Notes: generated from the letters alone by a model not told the origin. 64,000 bases of DNA from an uncultured Anaeroplasmataceae bacterium (GCA_947589245.1 CANQBD010000004.1:1-64000); one strand, 5' to 3'. Shown: positions 48,101-56,840, numbered from the stretch's first letter. A program made the numbers and translations.

Positions 48101-48452
48101 TACTACCACCAACCGTATTAAAGGTTACAGTATAATAAATATTTTGTTTTTCTTCTTCCCATTTAGCATAAAGAGTAATGTCTTTAACAACCTTATCAGT
48201 TGTAAAATTCCATTTAGAATCAGCATCATACGTAGAAGTAGAATACCAACCAGCAAACTCATAGTCGGCTTTAATAGGGTCAGTTGGTTTTTCAACAAGA
48301 CCATCTTTAATAACTTTTTGTTCTTCTATAACGGTATTAGAATTTGTTACAAAAGAGACGGTATAATATACCGGCATATCAACTGTCAATTTGCAGCCTA
48401 CTAAGAAAATTAAAAAAGTACTTAATAAAGCTGTTAATAAAAACTTCTTCAT
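45156..48452 (-). CDS. surface lipoprotein pectate lyase (PL1) with InlB-type repeats
   Basis: The 1098-residue lipoprotein (lipobox LIFLVGC) begins with five InlB B-repeat (Flg_new) units at about 28-395, each with FxGWYxD and TLYAxW elements. Repeats two and four are almost identical (TYEKHRFLGWFTDE). About 480-900 form a PL1 parallel beta-helix with GHYWIHNCTFD, DGSTDIKYCHNETISYCQYN (calcium-site Asp residues) and ITLHHNYYNECGSRMPLVR (catalytic Arg region). About 960-1098 are a beta-sandwich module resembling carbohydrate-binding domains. It should cleave pectate by Ca-dependent beta-elimination at the cell surface. It runs opposite to its replication-gene neighbours. Confidence 0.88.
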   Translation of the reverse strand: MKKFLLTALLSTFLIFLVGCKLTVDMPVYYTVSFVTNSNTVIEEQKVIKDGLVEKPTDPIKADYEFAGWYSTSTYDADSKWNFTTDKVVKDITLYAKWEEEKQNIYYTVTFNTVGGSKIDSIKVEKDKTVAKPKDPTYEKHRFLGWFTDEKCEHEFNFNTKITENMTLYAGWIETFTVSFVDDYNTHASLTVDSGSTINNLPIPQATNKIFEGWYEDSSFTETKKWTNSSVVTKDTTLYAKWSTKETEKYTVTFNSHGGTSVEKAIVEENTTVTRPTDPTYEKHRFLGWFTDEECEHEFNFNTKITENITLYAGWVRVYVITFEDEYNTHEKVTVDEGELLTSLPEPTKEGKAFVGWYVGNTKFNINTPIDSDLTLVAKWRDLGDEETVLISDYGGYREGAYIEFNLNSNVLAANYKVYYKKTSESAYTSVDSNLVRIGTSAGRADIIALTPGTYEIKLEAGSVIEETVTVEVSADDRSGYAHFNYTDGIGAYNNDGTLKANAVVVYVTDATKNTVSAKIGNKTYTGLVEIIKACTDKKYALDIRIVGEIQTTQWNAKSHGTGNTAARQNNLENLFNYTSNSSGWDEKSSGNYSRLYEDQIIAKGINSMSNDLAKGITQLKGLTTFVTRAKKTNENGIYEYDSYFNMLDVSGGYNITIEGIGSDAAIFQWGFAFKMCNSIEVKNIRFYNYTEDAVGFEGKSNSDLDYGHYWIHNCTFDIGVNNWDVTYEADKGDGDGSTDIKYCHNETISYCQYNHTHKTNLIGSSDSSLQYNITLHHNYYNECGSRMPLVRQSNIHIYNNYYYKSTSYCSSVRAGAFVFAENNYYDQAKNPYENKNSSIKAFNNVYNNIPNLSSGYTKGNTVTSRTESLTGPTCKPDGSTDYTNFDTNPVLFYYKNGKSDVSVLLGAEKIPAYCKAYSGTLKGAFKGGSDNNNNQGSTNTPEAETKDVFDVEDLDVGTTKYEKNTLIYECQYYTLKNTESSGGAIAVATNFTTATANDGSNLTFDKALLPSGTGRILEIVAKENVEITIYFTCTDKNFSSQVTSKSGELQINGSNVTNSGNKSSEIAYAYTLTITQGQTYNITASSNRIVLFGIIVK

Positions 48453-48536
48453 CTAAAACACCTCCTAATATAATTAAATTTTATCATAAAATTTAAAATA
48501 ATGGTAGAGAAAAAATTAACCAACTTTGGCTATTTA

Positions 48537-48562
48537 ATTTTTAGTAGGTCTCGTGGTATAAT
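48537..48562 (+). promoter_or_regulatory. extended -10 promoter of the helicase gene
   Basis: TGGTATAAT gives an extended -10 about 25 bp upstream of the start, with only a weak TTAATT 17 bp further up. An AAGGAGGTGG ribosome-binding site follows. Confidence 0.5.
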
Positions 48563-48584
48563 AGCCTAATAAGGAGGTGGCATT

Positions 48585-50906
48585 ATGGAACTTAAAATTG
48601 CAGTTAAAGAATTGGCTTGTTTTGTCTGTCAAAGTGGCAATTTGACAAATGAATTTTTTTCTAATCGAGATTTAGAACTTGGTACCAAAGTGCATCGCTT
48701 CCTTCAAAGTAAATATAATGAAAAAAGTCAAAGTGAGGTCTATATTAAAAAAGAATTTTTTTATCACAATCGAAAAATTATTTTACATGGTTTTATCGAT
48801 GGTGTTTTAAATGAAAATGATAACCCGATTATTGAAGAAATAAAATCAACATCTAAAGAGTTAGATGAAATAGATTTAAATGAAAGAAAAGAATATTTAG
48901 CTCAATTAAAAATTTATGGTTATCTTTATGCTTTAGAGCATAATGTTAATCCAATAAGTTTAAGATTAACGTTTGTTTCTTTAATTGATTATCAAGTAAA
49001 AAGTTATAACTTTGTCATAAACCTAGAAGAACTAGAAAATTTTGTTTTTAATGTTTTAGAAGAATATATGATTTGGCTTGACCTACAAGAAGAAGCTAAT
49101 GTTTTAAAAGAAGAAACAATAAAAACTATCAAATTTCCTTTTGAAACAATGCGTAAGGGTCAAAGAGATATGATGAGAGCTTGTTTTCAAACTATGAAAA
49201 ATGAAGAAATTTTATATATTGTGGCACCAACAGGAATTGGTAAAACAATGGCCTCTTTATTTTCAACGCTTAAGACCTTAGATAAGAATGACAAGCTCTT
49301 TTATTTAACAGCTAAAGGTAGTGGTAAAAACGCACCGATTAAAGCAATCAAATTATTAGCTCAAAGAGGTTTAAAAATTAAAACAATTGATTTGATTGCT
49401 AAAAAGAAAATTTGTAATGCTAAATTAAAAAATTGTAATCCTGAAGAATGTCCGTTTGCTGTTGGCTATTTTGATAGATTAAAGGATGCCACCTTAGAAA
49501 TATTTGCTAATAATGACATTTATGATGAAGAATTGATAACAAAAGTATCTAATAAGCATAAGGTTTGTGCTTTTGAATTTAGCTTATATCTTTCCTATTA
49601 TTGTGATGTTGTCATTGCTGATTATAATTATGTATTTGATCCGCGTGTACATCTTATTCGCTATTTTGAGGATGACACTTATCACCCAAAAGTTTTAGTT
49701 GATGAAGCTCATAATTTGATTGCCCGTAGTAAAGATATGTATTCAGCCAATTTAAATGAAATTGATATTAGAAATTTAAGAAAAGCTTTAAATGGGTATA
49801 AACCATCTATTAGAAGTGATTGTAATCAAGTAATTGAAAAATTTGATTCTTATCAGGATTTAATTGTTGATAAAGCCATTTATGTATCACAGATAAATGA
49901 TCATGAATTAATTGTGATGTTAAAATCTCTTTTAGCCAAGTGTGATAATTTATTTTTAGAAAACAAAAAGATTCCTCATAAAGACGAAGCGTTGGAATCT
50001 TATTTTAAAATATTAGATTTTGTTTTAATAGCTGAGTATTTTGGACCAAATCATCGGTTACTTGCCAAAGTAGTTGATGAGGCTGTTGAACTTAATTTAT
50101 TTTGTTTAGATGCTTCTAATTTTATTTTAGATACAATAAAATCAAGTATTAAAGGAATTGTTTTCTTTTCAGCCACTTTAAAACCTTTTAATTATCATGC
50201 TAATCTTTTGACAAAAGGTGAAGGGAAATTTTTGGAATTAGCTTCCCCTTTTGATCCTAATAAGCTTGATATAATAATTAATTCAAGAGTATCAACCAAA
50301 TATAAACAAAGAAGTCAATCAATAGATTATATATTAGAAGCTATCGAAATTTTAACCAAAGTTAAACAAGGTAATTATATTGTTTTTTTTCCTTCCTACC
50401 AATATTTGAATATGGTAGTTGATTCTTTAGGAGAAACCGATTATGAAACACTTGTTCAAAAAAATAATTTTACAGAATTAGAACGAAGTGAAATAATTGA
50501 CCGGTTTAAAGAAACAACAACTTGTAAAGTGGGCTTTTTTGTTTTAGGTGGTGTTTTTGCTGAGGGAATAGATTTAATTGGGGATTTATTAAATGGAGTT
50601 ATTATTGTTGGTGTAGGACTCCCAATGATCTGTGATGAAAATAATATTTTAAAGGATTATTTTGAAATAGAATACGGCAACGGCTTTGAATATGCCTATA
50701 CTTATCCAGGCTTTACAAAAGTTGTTCAAGCAGCTGGTCGAGTAATTAGAAGCGAAGAGGATAGAGGTGTAGTCATTTTAATTGATGAAAGGTTTAGGGA
50801 AGACCGTTATCAAGAACTGATGCCTAGTCATTGGCAAAATAAAAAATATCTTGCTGATGCCTATCATTTAAAAAAAGAATTAGAAATTTTCTTTAATAAA
50901 AAATAG
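48585..50906 (+). CDS. PD-(D/E)XK nuclease fused to an XPD/DinG-type Fe-S helicase
   Basis: About 1-170 resemble a RecB/Cas4-like nuclease (HGFIDGVLNENDNPIIEEIKS with Asp and ExK, then YLAQLKIYGYLYA). From about 185 follows a Rad3/DinG superfamily-2 helicase: motif I VAPTGIGKTMAS (about 214), four spaced Cys (KKICNAKLKNCNPEECPF and KVCAFE, about 275-325) that fit an iron-sulfur cluster, DEAH box VLVDEAHNL (about 372) and motif VI VQAAGRVIRSEEDRG (about 717). It should unwind and possibly trim DNA in repair. This nuclease-helicase combination is known in Firmicutes as I recall. The next gene starts 11 bp downstream. Confidence 0.88.
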   Translation: MELKIAVKELACFVCQSGNLTNEFFSNRDLELGTKVHRFLQSKYNEKSQSEVYIKKEFFYHNRKIILHGFIDGVLNENDNPIIEEIKSTSKELDEIDLNERKEYLAQLKIYGYLYALEHNVNPISLRLTFVSLIDYQVKSYNFVINLEELENFVFNVLEEYMIWLDLQEEANVLKEETIKTIKFPFETMRKGQRDMMRACFQTMKNEEILYIVAPTGIGKTMASLFSTLKTLDKNDKLFYLTAKGSGKNAPIKAIKLLAQRGLKIKTIDLIAKKKICNAKLKNCNPEECPFAVGYFDRLKDATLEIFANNDIYDEELITKVSNKHKVCAFEFSLYLSYYCDVVIADYNYVFDPRVHLIRYFEDDTYHPKVLVDEAHNLIARSKDMYSANLNEIDIRNLRKALNGYKPSIRSDCNQVIEKFDSYQDLIVDKAIYVSQINDHELIVMLKSLLAKCDNLFLENKKIPHKDEALESYFKILDFVLIAEYFGPNHRLLAKVVDEAVELNLFCLDASNFILDTIKSSIKGIVFFSATLKPFNYHANLLTKGEGKFLELASPFDPNKLDIIINSRVSTKYKQRSQSIDYILEAIEILTKVKQGNYIVFFPSYQYLNMVVDSLGETDYETLVQKNNFTELERSEIIDRFKETTTCKVGFFVLGGVFAEGIDLIGDLLNGVIIVGVGLPMICDENNILKDYFEIEYGNGFEYAYTYPGFTKVVQAAGRVIRSEEDRGVVILIDERFREDRYQELMPSHWQNKKYLADAYHLKKELEIFFNKK

Positions 50907-50917
50907 GAGGAACAAAC

Positions 50918-52057
50918 GTGCGAAACCTTTATTATTTTGTAAAAAAATTTGGTAAACAAAGCTTTAAACAATTTCCATTTAATGAAGTTGACAGCTTAAT
51001 TTTAAGTCAATTATCTTATTTAAATCTGGAAAATTTTGTTCCTAAGTTAGAAGAAAAGCTATCAGATTCGCTAAGCTTAATTGACAAACTTAATGCGAAA
51101 ACCATTTATGAGCTATCTTATGACACTTTAGATGAAAAACGCAATAAAAAACTTTTAAAACTCTTGCTGAATACAACAAGATATCAAGGCTTAAAGGTTA
51201 ATTATTACCAAAATCAATTTTGTCCAGAAAAGATTGAACAATTCTGTGCTTTAACCTTTGTTTTTGATGAGTTTATTTATATTGCTTATAGGGGAACAGA
51301 TTTAACCTTTGTTGGTTGGCAAGAGGACTTTAATTTAGCGTTATTGGATGTCATTCCTGCCCAAGCCGACGCCTATAATTATTTAGATATTGTTGCCAAA
51401 TTATCTGATAAGTCACTCTATTTAGGAGGTCATTCTAAAGGTGGTAATTTAGCTTTATATGCGGCCTTAGCTAGTAGTGATTCAATAAAGGATAGAATAA
51501 TTAAGATTTACGACCATGATGGGCCAGGCTTCAGCAGTGATATTTATCATAGTCAAGCCTTTTTGAAGTTGAAAAATAAATTAGATAAAACAACTTGTCG
51601 GGAAGCTATGGTTGGTATTTTATTATATCATAGTGGAAAGATGCGGTTTGTTGATTCTAGAAGCATTGGTATTTTTCAACACGATCCTTATAATTGGAAG
51701 GTTACTAAAGATGGAAAATTCAAATTGGTTAAAAATTCTAATTTAATGTCAAGAACCTTTGAAAAAACAGTAAGCATGTTTATTGAAAAAACATCTATCG
51801 AAGATCGGAAGAAATTTATTGAGATTGTTTTTAAATTGGCTAAAGAAAAGCCTAAATCAACCATTTTTGATTTTAAAAAACATCCAATTAGTTATATTAA
51901 AGGGATTCATACAAGATATAAGGCTTTAACACATGAAGAAAGAATCTTTTTCAAAAGTATTTTAAAGGGCTATCAGAAACTTTGGAGTCAAAATTTTAGA
52001 TATTATTTAAAAAGAAGTTTAAGCTTTAGAAAAAAATTCGTTTCCAAGCGAGTATAA
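50918..52057 (+). CDS. DUF2974 (Mbeg1-like) alpha/beta hydrolase
   Basis: The 379-residue protein starts with GTG after AGGAGGAACAAAC. The central part is an alpha/beta-hydrolase with the lipase-like nucleophile elbow LGGHSKGGNLALYAAL (GHSKG) and the upstream YIAYRGTDLTFVGWQEDF. KIYDHDGPGF provides likely catalytic Asp or His neighbours. A basic C-terminus of about 80 residues follows (RYYLKRSLSFRKKFVSKRV). No signal peptide is seen. The substrate is unknown. It is probably co-transcribed with the helicase gene, but no functional link is evident. Confidence 0.82.
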   Translation: MRNLYYFVKKFGKQSFKQFPFNEVDSLILSQLSYLNLENFVPKLEEKLSDSLSLIDKLNAKTIYELSYDTLDEKRNKKLLKLLLNTTRYQGLKVNYYQNQFCPEKIEQFCALTFVFDEFIYIAYRGTDLTFVGWQEDFNLALLDVIPAQADAYNYLDIVAKLSDKSLYLGGHSKGGNLALYAALASSDSIKDRIIKIYDHDGPGFSSDIYHSQAFLKLKNKLDKTTCREAMVGILLYHSGKMRFVDSRSIGIFQHDPYNWKVTKDGKFKLVKNSNLMSRTFEKTVSMFIEKTSIEDRKKFIEIVFKLAKEKPKSTIFDFKKHPISYIKGIHTRYKALTHEERIFFKSILKGYQKLWSQNFRYYLKRSLSFRKKFVSKRV

Positions 52058-52095
52058 CTATTTTATTTAAGGCTATTTTATGATAAAATAACACT

Positions 52096-52860
52096 ATGAA
52101 AAAGATATTTAAAATGATTTTAATAAGCATAGAGTCAATATTGCTTTTTATAGTGGTTGGTGCTTTAACGACAGCCATTACTAAAAACATCTATGCCAAC
52201 ATTTTAATAGAGCAGTTTAAAGGAAGCGCTCAGTTTGAAGAAGAACGTTCCACACCCACGAAAAAGTTTTATCGTGTTCCTAAAGAAGAAGATGAACTTG
52301 AAGCTTTCGAAGAAATCAATGATGTTGTTTGGCCGGGAAAGACAGGCGATATTTTGATTAGTTTAAGATCAGAACTTACTATTCCATTTGTTGGTGATTT
52401 TGTTTCGTTTTTTGCGGGAGGACACGCCGCTTTTGTGTTGGGGGATTATCGCGATAAAGAGTGCAATTTATCTGAACATCGTACTTTAGAATCTTCTGGA
52501 TTAACAGAAAACAATAATCAAGCCAATATTTATGACAAAAAATATTGGACAACTGCTACGCCTTATCAGGCTTGTATCGGGGTTAGAGTTAAATTGACAG
52601 AAGCTGAAAGACACTTAGTTTTGGCTGAGGCAATGGGACTTTGGAAAGATCCATATAATTATACTTTTATTTTTAATACTAATAATTCCTCTTATTGTAG
52701 TGATTTAATCAATAAAGCCTATAATAAAGTAGGTGTTAATTTGAATAAAGATGGCTTTACAACTTCAATTTATGATATTGTGGTTAGTGGGGAAACTTAT
52801 ATTTTTTATTATCATTATTTTGATAATAATGGAGTTCAACATGTTTATTATTTGGGTTAA
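52096..52860 (+). CDS. YiiX/YebB-like NlpC/P60-superfamily hydrolase with N-terminal anchor
   Basis: The 254 residues have an N-terminal membrane helix (about 8-30). The remainder fits the permuted NlpC/P60 (YiiX/Orf) fold: GKTGDILISLRS, GGHAAFVLGDY with the conserved His, and NSSYCSDLINKAYNK with the candidate catalytic Cys. Members of this group act as amidases or thioesterases on peptides or lipids; the substrate here is unknown. The active part is probably outside the membrane. It is 12 bp ahead of dnaX, so it may share its mRNA. Confidence 0.75.
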   Translation: MKKIFKMILISIESILLFIVVGALTTAITKNIYANILIEQFKGSAQFEEERSTPTKKFYRVPKEEDELEAFEEINDVVWPGKTGDILISLRSELTIPFVGDFVSFFAGGHAAFVLGDYRDKECNLSEHRTLESSGLTENNNQANIYDKKYWTTATPYQACIGVRVKLTEAERHLVLAEAMGLWKDPYNYTFIFNTNNSSYCSDLINKAYNKVGVNLNKDGFTTSIYDIVVSGETYIFYYHYFDNNGVQHVYYLG

Positions 52861-52872
52861 AGGAGAAAAAAT

Positions 52873-54624
52873 ATGGCATATGTAGCATTATATCGAGCTT
52901 ATCGACCTCAGCGATTTGCTGATGTTGTAGGGCAACAGCATATAATTAAAACTTTACAAAATGCAATAAAATTAAATAAAGTAGCCCATGCCTATTTATT
53001 TTGTGGCCCACGTGGAACTGGTAAAACAACTTTAGCTAAAATCATGGCTAAGGCTTTAAATTGTGAACATGGTCCAGCTATTGAGCCATGTGATGAATGT
53101 GCAATTTGTCAAGGAATTACCAAAGGCGCTATTTCTGATGTTGTTGAAATTGATGCTGCCTCAAATAATGGGGCTGATGATATTAGAGCCTTACGTGATA
53201 GTGTAAAATATTTACCGTCAGTTGGTAAATATAAGGTTTATATTATTGATGAGGTACATATGCTTTCTAATGCCGCTTTTAATGCGTTATTAAAAACACT
53301 AGAAGAACCACCTCAGCACGTCATCTTTATTTTAGCAACAACCGAACCTTATAAATTACCTAATACAATTTTATCTCGTTGTCAAAGATTTGATTTTCAA
53401 GCTGTTTCAATTGAGGACATTTTAAAAAGATTAAAAATAGTGGCTGAAAGCGAAAATATCAAGATAAGTGATGAGGCATTAAATCAAATTGCTTCCTCAG
53501 CTGAAGGTGGAATGCGCGATGCGTTATCGTTATTAGATCAAACAATCTCTTATAGTGTCAATGAAACAATTACTTTAGATGATGTTTTAGCGGTTAGTGG
53601 CAATGTTTCTTATGTTAAATTATTAGAGTTGTTAAATTCTTGTCTAGCAGGTGATGGAGCTACAGCTTTAAAAATTGTTGATAGTATTTTAAAAGAAGGT
53701 AAGGAAGTACCTAGAGTTATTAATGATTTAATCTTTTTCTTAAGAGATACTTTATTATTTAAGAATAATGCTGTTATTGAAGATCGTTTAGAATACCATA
53801 ATCCAGAATTTAAAAATTTTTGTGATAAGGCCGCCAAACATGTTATTTATGAGTGGTTAAATCATTTAAATGAAGCGGCTAATAATATGCGTTTTTCTAA
53901 TCAAAAGCGTGCTTATTTAGAATTAGTAATTCTTAAGATGAGTGATCTTAAATTAAACGAAGAAGCAAACCTTTTAGAAAGAATTGATCAATTAGAACAC
54001 ACAATTGATTTGCTTTCAAATAGACAGCCAGTTACTTTAAAGGAAGAAAAGCCTTTAAATGTTCAAGTTAATATTCCAACTAAACAGGAATTAGAAGAAA
54101 TAAAGGCTGTACCACCGGTTGTTAAAACAGCAAGCTCCAACAACGAGGTTCAAATAAGCGAGATTGAAAATATCTTAAATACAGCCTCTAAACCAGCTAA
54201 GCTAAAGCTTCAAAATATTTTTAAAAAGCTTGGCGAAGAATATTCAGGGCTCTTTATTGTCCAAATTTTAGTTGCCGGAGAAATTGCGGCGGTAAATGAA
54301 GATAATTTTATTGTCATTTTAAAGGATTTAGGCTTCTGTAATCGATTGATGTGTTATGAAAGCTATGTTAAAATTATAGAAATTTTAGAACAATATGACA
54401 GCGGTATTAAGGATTATATTTGTTTACCAAAGACTGTATGGAATAAGATTCGCTTAGATTATAAAGCTAAATATTCAGTCGAAAACCCAATAGTTCATTT
54501 AGAAGAATTTAGTATAGGAGTGCTTAAACGGCAAACTCCTCAAAACAATCAACAAGAGGACACAGCTTTAGAGAAATTAAGTGAATTTATTGATAAAGAT
54601 TTGATAGAAATAATGGAGGATTAA
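52873..54624 (+). CDS. dnaX: DNA polymerase III subunits gamma and tau
   Basis: The 583 residues contain the clamp-loader AAA+ ATPase: Walker A FCGPRGTGKTT, the zinc-binding CDECAIC region, DEVHMLSNAAFNALLKTLEE and the sensor SRCQRFDF. The C-terminal third is the tau part. It loads the DnaN clamp and couples polymerases. The stop overlaps the first base of the next start codon. Confidence 0.97.
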   Translation: MAYVALYRAYRPQRFADVVGQQHIIKTLQNAIKLNKVAHAYLFCGPRGTGKTTLAKIMAKALNCEHGPAIEPCDECAICQGITKGAISDVVEIDAASNNGADDIRALRDSVKYLPSVGKYKVYIIDEVHMLSNAAFNALLKTLEEPPQHVIFILATTEPYKLPNTILSRCQRFDFQAVSIEDILKRLKIVAESENIKISDEALNQIASSAEGGMRDALSLLDQTISYSVNETITLDDVLAVSGNVSYVKLLELLNSCLAGDGATALKIVDSILKEGKEVPRVINDLIFFLRDTLLFKNNAVIEDRLEYHNPEFKNFCDKAAKHVIYEWLNHLNEAANNMRFSNQKRAYLELVILKMSDLKLNEEANLLERIDQLEHTIDLLSNRQPVTLKEEKPLNVQVNIPTKQELEEIKAVPPVVKTASSNNEVQISEIENILNTASKPAKLKLQNIFKKLGEEYSGLFIVQILVAGEIAAVNEDNFIVILKDLGFCNRLMCYESYVKIIEILEQYDSGIKDYICLPKTVWNKIRLDYKAKYSVENPIVHLEEFSIGVLKRQTPQNNQQEDTALEKLSEFIDKDLIEIMED

Positions 54625-54929
54625 TGATGAATCAACAAGCAATGATGCGTTTGAAGAAAATGCAAAAACAAATGATGGAAGCTCAAGAACAATTAGAGGC
54701 TACTGTTTTTACAGGGACAGCTGGCGGTGGCATGGTAACTGTTGAAGTTAAAGGGTCTCACGAGGTCGTATCTGTAAAAATCGATCCCGAAGCCTTAGAA
54801 TCAAAAGAAGACATTGAAATGATTGAAGACACATTAGTTGCGGCTTTAAATGATGCCAATAAGAAAATTGATGAAGCAAGCTCTAAAGCTTTAGGTGGCT
54901 TTGGTGGCGGTCTTGGTGGCTTGTTCTAA
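54624..54929 (+). CDS. ybaB: nucleoid-associated protein YbaB/EbfC
   Basis: The 101-residue protein shows the YbaB pattern LKKMQKQMMEAQEQL, AGGGMVTVEVKGSHEVVSVK and a glycine-rich end. It binds DNA as a dimer. It lies between dnaX and recR, the widely conserved order, and overlaps both neighbours by one base. Confidence 0.96.
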   Translation: MMNQQAMMRLKKMQKQMMEAQEQLEATVFTGTAGGGMVTVEVKGSHEVVSVKIDPEALESKEDIEMIEDTLVAALNDANKKIDEASSKALGGFGGGLGGLF

Positions 54930-55531
54930 TGCTTAAATATCCTAAGGCTATCGAAAACCTTATCGAAGATTTTGCTAAATTGCCATCTGTTGGTAAGAAA
55001 ACAGCTGAACGCTATGCTTTATACATTTATACGAGAATGAATGATGAGCAGATTGGTTCTTTTGCCAAGCATCTTAATGACCTTAAGGAGAATGTTAAGG
55101 TTTGTAAATGCTGTGGTAATATTTGTGAGGGTGAAAAATGTCTGATTTGTGAAGATGAATCAAGAAATCATCGACAAGTTTTAGTTGTTGAAACCATAAA
55201 AGATTTATATACGATTGAAAACGTTGATGAATTTAAAGGTATTTATCATGTTTTGAATGGGGCAATAAGCTTTTCTAAGGGAATAGGTATTAAAGATTTA
55301 AATATTGATACTTTGATTGCCAAAGCTAAAGCTAAAGAATATGATGAAATTATTTTAGCTACCAATGCTACTCTTGAGGGTGAAACAACAGCTCGTTATC
55401 TAAAAGAATTACTTGCGGACTGTGATGTTAAAATTACCCGGATAGCTCATGGTTTACCGGTTGGAGGAGAAATGTCATATGCTGATGAAATGACATTACT
55501 TAAAGCTATGGAAGGGCGCCACGAATATTAA
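54929..55531 (+). CDS. recR: recombination protein RecR
   Basis: The 200 residues have an N-terminal helix-hairpin-helix (FAKLPSVGKKTAERYAL), a zinc finger (CKCCGNICEGEKCLIC), a TOPRIM domain (VLVVETIKDLYTIE) and the final Walker-B-like region (ARIAHGLPVGGEMSYADE type). It works with RecF and RecO at stalled or gapped DNA. Confidence 0.97.
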   Translation: MLKYPKAIENLIEDFAKLPSVGKKTAERYALYIYTRMNDEQIGSFAKHLNDLKENVKVCKCCGNICEGEKCLICEDESRNHRQVLVVETIKDLYTIENVDEFKGIYHVLNGAISFSKGIGIKDLNIDTLIAKAKAKEYDEIILATNATLEGETTARYLKELLADCDVKITRIAHGLPVGGEMSYADEMTLLKAMEGRHEY

Positions 55532-55565
55532 AAAATTTTAAAGCATATAATTACTTGGTGATTTT

Positions 55566-55748
55566 ATGCTAAAAATGTTCAAATACGTAGTAAAGTCTTT
55601 AGTCATAGGGATAGCTTCAATTTTATTATTTAATTTAGTTGGTCAATTTTTTAATTTAGCATTGCCTTTTAATTTATTATCAATTATATTAATTGGTTTT
55701 TTTAGATTGCCGGGTTTTATTGTCTTGTTAATAGTATTAATATTATAG
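55566..55748 (+). CDS. bofA: short BofA-family protein (sporulation checkpoint)
   Basis: The 60 residues form two hydrophobic segments. Their arrangement matches the C-terminal two-thirds of BofA: SILLFNLVGQFFNLALPFNL and then a GFFRLPGFIVLLIV ending, with the conserved Pro-Phe/Ile-Asn-Leu and G-x-PG elements. Bacillus BofA (87 residues) has one more N-terminal helix that is missing here. BofA inhibits the SpoIVFB protease and so delays sigma-K activation. The position after recR is the same as in Bacillus, which supports the call. Confidence 0.78.
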   Translation: MLKMFKYVVKSLVIGIASILLFNLVGQFFNLALPFNLLSIILIGFFRLPGFIVLLIVLIL

Positions 55749-55755
55749 GTGTATT

Positions 55756-56118
55756 ATGAAAGTTAATTTTTTAAGCTTTGATGAGAATAATAACAAAATA
55801 TATTTTACTAGTGATTATGTTAAAGATGACAACAAAATAGTCTTTTTGGACAAGTCTACTTTAAATACAGAAATCCATTTACAAATTAAGGATAAAGAGG
55901 TTGTTTTAGAAAGAATTGGCTCAACTAATATGCAGATGATTTTTAATTTAAAAAAGTTAACAAAGGGTTTTTATAATAATGATTTAGGACTTGAATTTAA
56001 TTTTCAAATTAAATGTTATAAGCTTTTGTGTCGAGATAATAAATTAAATGTCGAATATGACTTAATTATGGAAGATGGCCAAAAACATGGTCATAAAATC
56101 GCATTATTATTTAATTAA
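55756..56118 (+). CDS. DUF1934 (YwiB-like) beta-barrel protein
   Basis: The 120-residue protein is predicted to be almost all beta. It has the DUF1934 ending pattern (KLNVEYDLIMEDGQKHGHKI). Members form small calycin-like barrels of unknown function and often sit near argS or rpoE in Firmicutes. Here it directly precedes rpoE and starts 7 bp after bofA. Confidence 0.78.
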   Translation: MKVNFLSFDENNNKIYFTSDYVKDDNKIVFLDKSTLNTEIHLQIKDKEVVLERIGSTNMQMIFNLKKLTKGFYNNDLGLEFNFQIKCYKLLCRDNKLNVEYDLIMEDGQKHGHKIALLFN

Positions 56119-56183
56119 ATGCTTGCATAATTTATTAAACTTTAGTAAAATATCAAGTGTTGCAAAAAGTTGGAGGAATTATT

Positions 56184-56741
56184 ATGGAAAGTATTTCACA
56201 AATGTCACTTTTGGAAGTGGCTATCTATTTAATGGAACAAAAGAAAACCAAGCAACCAATAAGAGCTCTAATTCAAGAAGTATTAGAAATTAAAGGATTA
56301 GATGATTCTGATAGTTCGCTTGCAACCCAATTATATATAGATATAACTACTAGTTCAAAATTCGTTTATATGGGCGATGAAGAATGGGATCTAAAGGTTC
56401 GTCAATCCTTAGATGAATATGATAAGGATGGTGCAGCATTTAATTCTAAGAACGATGAATATGAAGATGAGGATGAATTCCCAGATGATTTAGATGATGA
56501 AGATCTAGATGAATATGCTGATGAAGATGACGAAGAAGAAGATGAAGATGAGGACGAATCAGATGAATATGATGATGAATATGAATCAGAAGATGATGAA
56601 GAAGATTCTGAAAACGAATATGATGAGGATGATTTAATTATCGATGATGAAATGACAGAAAGATATTCAGAAGATGATGATTTCAACGAGGATAAATATA
56701 ACGACCTTATGGATGATTATGAGGATATGTACGAAGAATAA
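56184..56741 (+). CDS. rpoE: RNA polymerase delta subunit
   Basis: The start is set at MESISQMSLLEVAIYLM (56184), which follows TTGGAGGAATTATT; the track's start is nine codons earlier. The first 85 residues are the folded HARE-HTH domain (KTKQPIRALIQEVLEIKGL, DEEWDLKVRQSLDEYD). The last 100 are an extreme Asp/Glu tail. Delta increases RNA polymerase recycling and promoter selectivity in Firmicutes. The long Ser ORF on the other strand is only its shadow. Confidence 0.94.
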   Translation: MESISQMSLLEVAIYLMEQKKTKQPIRALIQEVLEIKGLDDSDSSLATQLYIDITTSSKFVYMGDEEWDLKVRQSLDEYDKDGAAFNSKNDEYEDEDEFPDDLDDEDLDEYADEDDEEEDEDEDESDEYDDEYESEDDEEDSENEYDEDDLIIDDEMTERYSEDDDFNEDKYNDLMDDYEDMYEE

Positions 56742-56746
56742 AAAAC

Positions 56747-56788
56747 AGGCCTATTGGTAGAATTGTTCTACTTAGGCCTTTTTCACAT
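56747..56788 (+). terminator. terminator of rpoE
   Basis: AGGCCTA..GGTAGAA and TTCTAC..TAGGCCT form a long stem followed by TTTTTC. Confidence 0.85.
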
Positions 56789-56840
56789 AATTTCACATAA
56801 TTATATGATAATATTACATTATTTTTATTTTATAATATAG

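Noticed and set aside
48585-50906. Cas4-like domain as part of a defence or CRISPR system
   Set aside because: No other cas or defence genes nearby; the helicase part fits DNA repair better.
56402-56686. Long serine-rich ORF on the minus strand
   Set aside because: It is the antisense shadow of the Asp/Glu-rich tail of RpoE; no ribosome-binding site or family.
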